Shown here in pieces: positions 5,323 to 10,351 of a stretch of 10,351 nucleotides of DNA. The position numbers and the translations under genes are program-made. Origin of the DNA: JBDTYT01 sp040005555. Lineage in GTDB: Bacteria > Actinomycetota > UBA4738 > HRBIN12. Below the pieces are notes generated by a model, which did not search any database, was not told the origin of the DNA, and saw only the letters and a program-made list of their open reading frames with translations. Location of the stretch: positions 1 through 10,351 of the forward strand of contig JBDTYT010000063.1 of the NCBI GenBank assembly GCA_040005555.1. Reading direction: 5' to 3'. Position 1 is the first letter of the stretch; every line of letters starts with the position of its first letter.

Positions 5323-7827
5323 CTACCCCTCCGCCGCCTTGGCGTCGTCCGGCGTCGGAGCGGGGAGGGTCTTCGGCTTCGCCGCGCGTTTCTTGCCCGG
5401 GGCTCGTTTCTTGGCCGTCGTACCTTTCTTCGCCGAGGTGCGCTTGGCCGCGTTCTTCTTCGCGCTCGCGCGCGCGGCCCGGGCGAGCGACTTGGCCGCC
5501 CGGGCCGCCGCCTCGGCCTCCGGGTCGCCCGACTTCGTCACGTGGAAGTCCTTGTCGAGCTCGGCGCCGCAGTTCCAGCAGCGGATGATCTTCGGCCGTT
5601 CGATGAGCAGCGAGCCGCACTCCGGGCAGGGGTGGTCCTTCACGGGCGGATTGCTGGTGCTGAAGTCGCAGTCGGGGTAGCGGTCGCAGCCGTAGAACAT
5701 GCCGAACCGGGTGTGCTTCTCGACGATCTGCCCCTCGTGGCACTGCGGACACACGATGCCGAGCTCCTTCGCCGGATCCTTCTTGATGTACTTGCACTCG
5801 GGATAGCCCGAGCAGCCCACGAACGGTCCGTAGCGCCCCACCCGGCGTTGCAAGTTGTGCTGCCCGCACTCGGGGCAGATCTCGTCGAGCATCTCGGGCT
5901 CGGGACGCTCTTCGCCGTTCAGGTTGCGGATGTACTTGCACCCGCCGTCTTCCTCGGCGAACCGCGAGCAGCCGATGAACCGCCCGTACCGGCCGAGCCG
6001 GATCTGGAGACGGCCCGGAGGTTTCCGCCCCTCCTCGATGCACCGAGGGCAATCCTCGTCGATCTCCTCCACGTAGCGCTCGAACTTCTCCTCCGCCCGG
6101 TCGAGGTCCTCCTTGAACGGCACCCAGAAACCCTTCAGCACGTTGGTCCGGCGGGCGTTCCCCTCTGCGATCTCGTCGAGCTCGCTCTCCATCCGCGCGG
6201 TGAAGTTCACGTCCACGATGTCCGCGAAATGCTCGACCAGCTTGTCGGTCACCACCTCGCCGACATCCTCGGGGAAGAACCGCTTGTCCTCCAGGCGCAC
6301 GTACCCGCGGTCTTGGATCGTCGAGATGATCGATGCGTACGTGGAAGGGCGGCCGATGCCGAGCTCCTCGAGCGTTTTCACGAGCGATGCCTCGGTGAAC
6401 CGCGGAGGCGGCTGCGTGAAGTGCTGCTCGGGCAGGACCTCGAGCATCCGCAGGATCTGCTCGGGCGTCAGATCGGGCAGCCGGTTCTCCGCGTCCTCGT
6501 CGGGACCGTCGTCGCGCCCCTCGGTGTAGACGCGGATGAAACCGTCGAACACCATCGTCTGGCCCGTGGCCCGTAAGCCGTAGACGACGTCGTCGGAGGC
6601 GGCCTCGACGTCCACGCCTACCTGGTTGAAGCGCGCCTCCGCCATCTGCGTCGCGACCGTCCGCTGCCAGATCAGCGTGTAGAGCCGGAGCTGGTCGCGG
6701 TCGAGCGCCGAAGCGACCCTCGCGGGGTTGCGAAGGGCCGAGGTCGGCCGGATCGCCTCGTGCGCTTCCTGTGCGTTCCGCGAGCGCGTCTTGTAGTGGC
6801 GAGGCTGGGCGACCGAGTAGTCGGAGCCGAACTCCGTCACGATCACGCCCTCGATCTCGCGGAGCGCGGTCTCGGCCAGGTTCACCGAGTCGGTTCGCAT
6901 GTAGGTGATGAGGCCTACGCTGCCCTCGCCGTGGAGCGCGATGCCCTCATACAGACGCTGCGCGATCGTCATCGTCTTCCGAGCGCCGAACCCGAGCTTG
7001 CGGGCGGCCTCCTGCTGCAACGTCGAAGTCGTGAACGGCGGCGCGGGGCTGCGCTTGCGCTCTTTGCGTTCGACGTTGGTGACTCGGTAGGCGGCGCGGC
7101 GCAGTCGTTCCACATGGGTGGCGGCGTCGGTCTCGGTCCCGAGCACGAGGCCCTTCTTGTCGGGCGAGGCGGCCAGCTTGCCCTCGGGCACGACGGCGAG
7201 CCGGGCGATGAAGGGCTGGTCTTCGCCCTCGGGGGTGAGGCGGACGTCGACGCTCCAGTACTCGACGGGGTTGAACGCGCGGATCTCGCGCTCACGTTCG
7301 ACGATGAGCCGCACCGCGACCGATTGGACGCGGCCGGCCGACAGGCCCGGACGAACCCGGCGCCACAGCAGCGGCGAGATCTTGTAGCCGACCAGCCGGT
7401 CGAGGACGCGGCGAGCCTCCTGGGCATCGAAGAGCTTCAGGTCGATCTCGCGCGGGTGGAGGAACGCCTCGAGGATCGCATCGCGGGTGATCTCGGTGAA
7501 GGTCACGCGCTTCGCCTGAGCGGGATCGACCCCCAGCAGGGTGGCCACGTGGAACGCGATCGCCTCGCCCTCGCGGTCGTAGTCCGTAGCCAGGACCACG
7601 TCCTGCGAGCCCTTCATGGCTTTCTTCAACTCGGAGACGCGCTTCTTCGAGTCTTCCGGGACGGCGTAGGTGACCTTGAACGCGTGGTCGACGTCCACGC
7701 CCAGATCGCTCTTCGGCAGGTCTCGGATGTGGCCGTAGGAGGCCCGAACCGTGAAGTCCGAGCCCAGGTACTTCTCGATGGTTTTCGCCTTGGCGGGCGA
7801 CTCGACGACCACCAGCGTCTTCGGCAT
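5323..7827 (-). CDS. topA: DNA topoisomerase I (type IA) with four zinc fingers and a lysine-rich tail
   Basis: An 834-residue type IA topoisomerase that relaxes negatively supercoiled DNA by a transient single-strand break. The TOPRIM domain shows Glu9 in VVVESPAKAKTI and the acidic triad Asp82/Asp84/Glu86 in ATDYDREGEA. The catalytic tyrosine is Tyr309 in GLITYMRTDS. Other family segments include RRVRPGLSAGRVQSVA and GIGRPSTYA. The C-terminal part has four cysteine clusters: 593-630, 651-678, 693-720 and 734-753, two Cys pairs each. These are followed by an Ala/Lys-rich basic tail (about 775-834) with repeated AKK/GKK units. E. coli has zinc fingers without such a tail. Mycobacterial enzymes have the tail without fingers, so this one combines both. 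The ATG at 7827 gives the canonical N-terminus MPKTLVVVESPAKA, with only a weak GGA-type Shine-Dalgarno upstream. It heads the topA, MFS–tmk, holB operon. Confidence 0.97.
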   Translation of the reverse strand: MPKTLVVVESPAKAKTIEKYLGSDFTVRASYGHIRDLPKSDLGVDVDHAFKVTYAVPEDSKKRVSELKKAMKGSQDVVLATDYDREGEAIAFHVATLLGVDPAQAKRVTFTEITRDAILEAFLHPREIDLKLFDAQEARRVLDRLVGYKISPLLWRRVRPGLSAGRVQSVAVRLIVEREREIRAFNPVEYWSVDVRLTPEGEDQPFIARLAVVPEGKLAASPDKKGLVLGTETDAATHVERLRRAAYRVTNVERKERKRSPAPPFTTSTLQQEAARKLGFGARKTMTIAQRLYEGIALHGEGSVGLITYMRTDSVNLAETALREIEGVIVTEFGSDYSVAQPRHYKTRSRNAQEAHEAIRPTSALRNPARVASALDRDQLRLYTLIWQRTVATQMAEARFNQVGVDVEAASDDVVYGLRATGQTMVFDGFIRVYTEGRDDGPDEDAENRLPDLTPEQILRMLEVLPEQHFTQPPPRFTEASLVKTLEELGIGRPSTYASIISTIQDRGYVRLEDKRFFPEDVGEVVTDKLVEHFADIVDVNFTARMESELDEIAEGNARRTNVLKGFWVPFKEDLDRAEEKFERYVEEIDEDCPRCIEEGRKPPGRLQIRLGRYGRFIGCSRFAEEDGGCKYIRNLNGEERPEPEMLDEICPECGQHNLQRRVGRYGPFVGCSGYPECKYIKKDPAKELGIVCPQCHEGQIVEKHTRFGMFYGCDRYPDCDFSTSNPPVKDHPCPECGSLLIERPKIIRCWNCGAELDKDFHVTKSGDPEAEAAARAAKSLARAARASAKKNAAKRTSAKKGTTAKKRAPGKKRAAKPKTLPAPTPDDAKAAEG
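5328..5332 (-). promoter_or_regulatory. Ribosome binding site fixing the TTG start of the MFS–tmk gene
   Basis: On the minus strand the end of topA reads GGAGGGGTAG followed at once by TTG. GGAGG sits 5 bases before that TTG, overlapping the last topA codons. It is the strongest start signal in the area, and no ATG or GTG nearby in frame would keep the first transmembrane segment. The zero-base junction implies that translation of the fusion is coupled to topA termination. Confidence 0.75.
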
Positions 7828-8026
7828 AGCAGCAACACTTCCGTCCGTTGAGGAGGATCCGGCGGCCCGGCGGGCGAGTTGTGGGCCTCCGGCCGCAGGG
7901 TACCAGCCCCGCCGACCCCGGGATCATGCGGCCGCTCGAGACTCAGATATCGCAAGAGCGGTCCCGCCGTGCCTGACAGAACACGGTGATACCCTCCTCG
8001 CATTCCCGGAGCGGCCTGGAGTTCCC
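7828..8026. promoter_or_regulatory. Divergent spacer between topA and the DedA gene, presumed promoter region
   Basis: This 199-base gap is the only place from which the topA operon (minus) and the DedA gene (plus) could be separately promoted. It is less GC-rich in its middle (CAGATATCGCAAG near 7943-7955, and AACACGGTGATACCC near 7980-7994), as expected of promoter DNA. I found no pair of -35/-10 boxes at proper spacing that I would defend on either strand. Nearer topA it holds a 6-bp inverted repeat, GCGGCC at 7862-7867 and GGCCGC at 7891-7896, with a 23-base interval, which would lie in the topA leader. Its role is inferred from position alone. Confidence 0.5.
8018..8021 (+). promoter_or_regulatory. 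Possible ribosome binding site for a CTG start of the DedA gene
   Basis: GGAG lies 5 bases before the CTG at 8027. It is the only start-like arrangement I see in this frame between the topA region and the first transmembrane segment, because the frame holds no ATG, GTG or TTG between 7991 and 8098. A better Shine-Dalgarno-like run, GGAGGAG at 8056-8062, has no usable start codon at the right distance in this frame. Confidence 0.35.
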
Positions 8027-8665
8027 CTGCTCGCACTCTTCAGCAGCTTCGTTACGGAGGAGATCGCCAGGTACGGCTACCTGGCGATCTTCCTGCTCAT
8101 GGTGCTCGAATCGGCCTGTATCCCCATCCCCTCCGAGGTCACGATGCTGTTCGGTGGCGCGCTCGTGACCGCGTCGTTCCTGGCCCCCGAGCAGCAGCTC
8201 TCGCTCGTGCTCGTCGCCCTGACCGGGACCTTCGGGAACCTCGTGGGGTCGTGGCTGTCCTACTTGGCCGGGTACGCGGGCGGACGGCCGCTCATCGACA
8301 GATGGGGTCGATACCTCTTATTGCGTCCGCACGAGATCGACCGCGCACACTCCTGGTTCGAGCGCTACGGGCACGAAGCGGTGTTTGTGGGGCGGCTTCT
8401 GCCTGTGGTGCGCACCTTCATCTCGCTGCCGGCCGGGGTCGCCCGCATGCGCTTTTGGAAGTTCACGCTGTACACGCTGCTCGGGTGTCTGCCTTGGTGT
8501 TTCGCGCTCGCGTTCCTGGGCTACAAGCTCGGACAGCGCTGGGACCGGGTCGAGGCGGTCCTTCAGCCGTTCTCCTGGGTCATCGCGATCGGGCTCATTG
8601 GAGGCATCACGTGGTGGATCTGGCACCGTCTCCGGGGACGACGCGACCACGGCGCCGCCGTCTAG
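8027..8665 (+). CDS. DedA-family membrane protein
   Basis: An integral membrane protein of the DedA/SNARE-associated family (PF09335). Some members were shown to translocate undecaprenyl phosphate across the membrane; others remain without a defined substrate. From a CTG at 8027 it has 212 residues, the usual family length. Landmarks are FLLMVLESACIPIPSE (Glu28, Pro33, Pro35, Glu37) in the first re-entrant region, GNLVGSWLSYLAGYAGGRP, and FVGRLLPVVRTFISLPAGVAR with Arg123 and Arg129, then a hydrophobic C-terminal span and a basic tail RLRGRR. The start is uncertain. The first in-frame ATG (8099) would cut into TM1, and a GTG at 7751 would lie inside antisense topA and add a segment unlike the family. 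It is divergent from topA and meets the GNAT gene tail to tail. A perfect hairpin lies 34 bases into the proposed coding region. Confidence 0.88.
   Translation: MLALFSSFVTEEIARYGYLAIFLLMVLESACIPIPSEVTMLFGGALVTASFLAPEQQLSLVLVALTGTFGNLVGSWLSYLAGYAGGRPLIDRWGRYLLLRPHEIDRAHSWFERYGHEAVFVGRLLPVVRTFISLPAGVARMRFWKFTLYTLLGCLPWCFALAFLGYKLGQRWDRVEAVLQPFSWVIAIGLIGGITWWIWHRLRGRRDHGAAV
8061..8090. repeat. Perfect 13-bp inverted repeat with a 4-base loop, inside the 5' end of the DedA gene
   Basis: The arm AGATCGCCAGGTA (8061-8073) is exactly matched by TACCTGGCGATCT (8078-8090), separated by CGGC. With one bulged T (8091) the stem extends by three more pairs into the preceding GGAGG. It falls within codons for EIARYGYLAIF, and one of them is AGG, an Arg codon I see little in these genes. 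As RNA it would be a stable hairpin close to the proposed start. As DNA it is a 30-base dyad that could bind a dimeric repressor. The match is read directly; both functions are inference. Confidence 0.8.
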
Positions 8666-9147
8666 GCCAGCTCCGTGCGCATGACCCACGAACCCTGTCC
8701 GTCCTCCCGCACCTTGGTGAACCCCGTGCGCTCGTACATCATGCGGGAGCGGTTGTGTGCGGCGACCGAGAGCGAGAGCGCCTGGAACCCCTCCTCACGC
8801 GCCTGGACGATGAGAGCACGAAGTAGGGTCTCCCCGATGCCCTTGCGCCGGTGCAGCGGCACGACCGCGATCCCGAGCTCGGGCGTGGTCTCGTCGACGT
8901 AGCCGTACCCAGGCTCCTCGGCGGTGAACAACCGGAACCAAGCCGCCCCCACCGGCTCGCCGTCCAGCTCAGCGATGACCCCCGCGTCCCCCCGCCGGCC
9001 CCAATCCCTGTGGTACCGCTCGAGCGTCGGGTCGGCGAGCGCCTCGATCATGCGCTCGCGGGGCCAGTCGGGGTTCCAGACGGCCGCCTCGTACAACATC
9101 TTCTTCAAGAACTCGACGTCATCGGGACCCGCGGGTCGCGTATTCAA
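8662..9147 (-). CDS. GNAT-family N-acetyltransferase
   Basis: A 161-residue single-domain GCN5-related acetyltransferase, which transfers an acetyl group from acetyl-CoA to an amine. The acetyl-CoA pyrophosphate loop is RRKGIG (100-105), following the strand ELGIAVVPLH. Motif B is visible as LSLSVAAHNRSRMMYERTGF (125-143). The N-terminal helix region contains MLYEAAVWNP, a form I recognise from actinobacterial GNAT proteins of unknown substrate. The TTG at 9147 is chosen because the domain begins directly (MNTRPAGPDDVEF) and GAGGA lies 8 bases upstream. The next in-frame Met (17) would remove the first helix. The stop overlaps that of the DedA gene by CTAG, and the start is 30 bases from the divergent BrkB gene. 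Its substrate cannot be predicted. Confidence 0.9.
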   Translation of the reverse strand: MNTRPAGPDDVEFLKKMLYEAAVWNPDWPRERMIEALADPTLERYHRDWGRRGDAGVIAELDGEPVGAAWFRLFTAEEPGYGYVDETTPELGIAVVPLHRRKGIGETLLRALIVQAREEGFQALSLSVAAHNRSRMMYERTGFTKVREDGQGSWVMRTELA

Positions 9148-9177
9148 GATGGCCGTCCTCGTGGAATGCTTCCTCGG
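9148..9177. promoter_or_regulatory. 30-base divergent spacer between the GNAT and BrkB genes
   Basis: The two start codons face away from each other across only 30 bases. The minus-strand ribosome site GAGGA (9160-9156) for the TTG at 9147 takes up part of the gap. On the plus strand no purine-rich site precedes the BrkB start. Any promoter for one gene must lie within the coding sequence of the other, or the transcript must start at or near the start codon (leaderless, which is common in actinobacteria). Confidence 0.4.
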
Positions 9178-9999
9178 ATGCGAACCCTAGCGCACGGAGA
9201 CATCGGCCGGCGCGTCGCCCAGGCGCTCGGTCGCTTCAGAGACGACGACCTCGGGACCATGTCGGCCGCGCTCACGTTCCAGGCCTTCCTGTCCCTCTTC
9301 CCACTCATGCTTCTCGCGCTCGCGATCGCCGGGTTCGTGCTGGCCGGGGACCCGGCCGAGTGGCTCCGGCGCTTCTTCGCGGCCGTGCCCGGGATCGGTC
9401 CGATGCTCGACCGCAATCTCGAGCCCATCGTCCGCGCCCGAGGTGGCCTGGGCGCGCTCGCGCTCGCCGGCGTCGTGTGGACCTCGTCGAGCCTCACCGA
9501 CCGAGCGAGCGACGCCCTCGAGCGCATCTTCCGGATCGCCGACCCCAACACGCTCCGACGGCGCGCGCGATCGCTCCTGACGATGCTGATCCTCGGTGCC
9601 GTGCTCCTGGCCGCGCTCGTGCTCAGCGGCACCGTTGCCGCGATCCACCTCGAGGGGTGGGTGGGGACGCCGGTGCGGATCCTCGGCCTCGTGACCGTCG
9701 TCGCCCTCGAGTTCGGCTTCTTCCTGGCCTCGTATCGGGTGCTGCTGCCGAATTCGGGACCACGCCTGCGGGCGCATGTGCCCGGGGCGATCTTCATGAC
9801 AGCGGGTTGGGAGCTGTTGAAGCTCGTCGGCGGGCTCCTGGTCGTCTACGTGGTGACGAGGGCGAGCGCGCTCTATGGCACGATCGGGGGCGTCTTCGGC
9901 ATCCTGGTGTTCCTGCGCGTGGCGTCCAGCTTGTATCTCGTCGGTGCCGAGCTGTCGGCGATCCTCGACGAGGAGGGCCGGGAGCCCGGGGGGCTCTAA
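9178..9999 (+). CDS. YihY/BrkB-family membrane protein
   Basis: A 273-residue inner-membrane protein of the YihY/BrkB family (PF03631). The family was once annotated as ribonuclease BN or virulence factor; its real role is undefined, and envelope transport is usually supposed. Family landmarks are MSAALTFQAFLSLFPLML (28-44), the polar LTDRASDALERIF, YRVLLPNSGPRLRAHVPGA (186-204) and the terminal ALYGTIGGVFGILVFLRVAS followed by LYLVGAELSAIL (231-263). About six hydrophobic segments fit near 38-57, 91-108, 134-157, 168-190, 202-226 and 236-263. The start is the ATG at 9178. Another in-frame ATG at 9166 would add MLPR, and neither has a clear Shine-Dalgarno. It is divergent from the GNAT gene and convergent with the AI-2E gene. 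Its stop TAA lies in the left arm of a hairpin. Confidence 0.92.
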   Translation: MRTLAHGDIGRRVAQALGRFRDDDLGTMSAALTFQAFLSLFPLMLLALAIAGFVLAGDPAEWLRRFFAAVPGIGPMLDRNLEPIVRARGGLGALALAGVVWTSSSLTDRASDALERIFRIADPNTLRRRARSLLTMLILGAVLLAALVLSGTVAAIHLEGWVGTPVRILGLVTVVALEFGFFLASYRVLLPNSGPRLRAHVPGAIFMTAGWELLKLVGGLLVVYVVTRASALYGTIGGVFGILVFLRVASSLYLVGAELSAILDEEGREPGGL

Positions 10000-10020
10000 C
10001 CCGCTCGCCGCGGGGGTTAG
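9996..10020. terminator. Hairpin between convergent BrkB and AI-2E genes, possible bidirectional terminator
   Basis: CTAACCC (9996-10002) is complementary to GGGTTAG (10014-10020). An alternative pairing, CTAA plus CCCGC against GCGGG plus TTAG with two bulged G, gives a longer stem and a 5-base loop TCGCC. No T-run follows on either strand, so it is not a classical intrinsic terminator, though actinobacterial terminators often lack U-tails. Both stop codons sit in its arms. Confidence 0.5.
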
Positions 10021-10351
10021 GTCGTCGGGCCGTTCGGCGTGCGGCGCGCGCGGTTGGCGAGCCGGATCGCCCACCCCTCTTTCTTAGGCGGCGGGGGCGG
10101 CGGCTCCTCGGTGAGCTCGCTCTCCACGACCTCGTGCCGACGGACGTAGACGGAAAGCGCAGATTGCAACGTGGCGGTGGCCGGCAGCGCAAGGAACGCA
10201 CCGGTCGCTCCGAACAGGCTCGCGCCCGCGATCACCGAACCGAACGCCACCGCCGGGTGCAACTCCATCGTGTGCGCCGTGACGCGCGGGCTGAGCAGGT
10301 AGTTCTCGATCTGCTGGTAGATGAGGATGTAGACGAGCACGATGATGGCCG
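10017..10351 (-). CDS. AI-2E-family transporter, C-terminal part (partial)
   Basis: The C-terminal 111 or so residues of an AI-2E-family transporter (PF01594), cut by the right edge. The frame is open to the window end, reading AIIVLVYILIYQQIENYLLSPRV, so the GTG at 10340 is internal. The family signature is visible: IYQQIENYLLSPRV, then LHPAVAFGSVIAGASLFGATGAFLALPATATLQ, a long hydrophobic hairpin near the end of the protein. Members are exporters or antiporters of the membrane; the name comes from autoinducer-2 export by E. coli TqsA, but most have other or unknown substrates. A cytoplasmic tail follows with six prolines in a row after an acidic stretch, then KKEG and a basic end, which looks disordered. 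Its TAA lies in the right arm of the hairpin shared with the BrkB gene. Confidence 0.9.
   Translation of the reverse strand, partial: AIIVLVYILIYQQIENYLLSPRVTAHTMELHPAVAFGSVIAGASLFGATGAFLALPATATLQSALSVYVRRHEVVESELTEEPPPPPPKKEGWAIRLANRARRTPNGPTT

Noticed and set aside
4109..6052. Long minus-strand open frame of about 647 codons across the topA/MFS junction
   Set aside because: It is Arg, Gly, Ala and Pro-rich with no recognisable domain, and it overlaps two certain genes in another frame. It is a by-product of high GC at third codon positions.
5248..6576. Plus-strand open frame of 442 codons antisense to topA
   Set aside because: The composition is a mirror of topA codons, with many Leu, Val, Arg and Glu and no motif. 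The minus strand clearly codes for the zinc-finger region here.
6760..7851. Plus-strand open frame of 363 codons antisense to the N-terminal half of topA
   Set aside because: The opposite strand holds the TOPRIM and catalytic tyrosine motifs, and the antisense product has no family features.
7973..7994. CTGACA followed by TGATACCC as a promoter for the DedA gene
   Set aside because: The spacing between the candidate -35 and -10 is far below 16-18 bases, so it does not make a standard promoter.
7751..8026. Extension of the DedA frame upstream to a GTG at 7751
   Set aside because: It would overlap the topA N-terminus on the other strand and add about 92 residues unlike DedA proteins, using up the divergent promoter spacer.

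Overview
The window is GC-rich chromosomal DNA, densely coding on both strands, with several GTG, TTG and possibly CTG starts. The gene content points to an uncultured, probably deep-branching member of the Actinomycetota. The evidence is an HPK7-type sensor kinase with the H-box RNIHDGAQQQL, and the order topA, then an MFS–thymidylate kinase fusion, then holB, which I know from Streptomyces-type genomes. The topoisomerase keeps C-terminal zinc fingers that mycobacterial enzymes lack, so a well-known genus is unlikely. The taxonomic placement is inference.

Layout. Positions 1-1709 (+) hold a membrane sensor histidine kinase cut by the left edge. It converges, 10 bases apart, on a receiver-only response regulator (1720-2094, -). 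A minus-strand block reads from right to left: topA (5323-7827), a 676-residue MFS transporter–thymidylate kinase fusion (3292-5322), holB (2178-3302), then the response regulator 83 bases further on. topA, the fusion and holB abut or overlap and are very likely one operon. A 199-base divergent spacer separates topA from a DedA-family membrane protein (8027-8665, +). The DedA gene meets a GNAT acetyltransferase (8662-9147, -) tail to tail with a CTAG overlap. A BrkB/YihY membrane protein (9178-9999, +) starts only 30 bases from the acetyltransferase start. It converges on the C-terminal end of an AI-2E-family transporter (10017-10351, -) cut by the right edge.

How the genes fit together. TopA relaxes negative supercoils during replication and transcription. 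Thymidylate kinase makes dTDP for dTTP, and the delta' subunit is part of the clamp loader, so the operon core serves DNA replication. The kinase and response regulator may form a signalling pair, although the regulator has no DNA-binding domain and must act by protein contact. DedA, BrkB and AI-2E proteins are integral membrane proteins of the envelope with broadly defined roles.

I found no mobile element, CRISPR array, tRNA or rRNA. The genes belong to known families. The points that merit a second look are the kinase–transporter fusion with its adenylate-kinase-like P-loop, a perfect 13-bp hairpin just inside the DedA gene, which also lacks a usual start codon, and the output-less regulator beside the sensor kinase.
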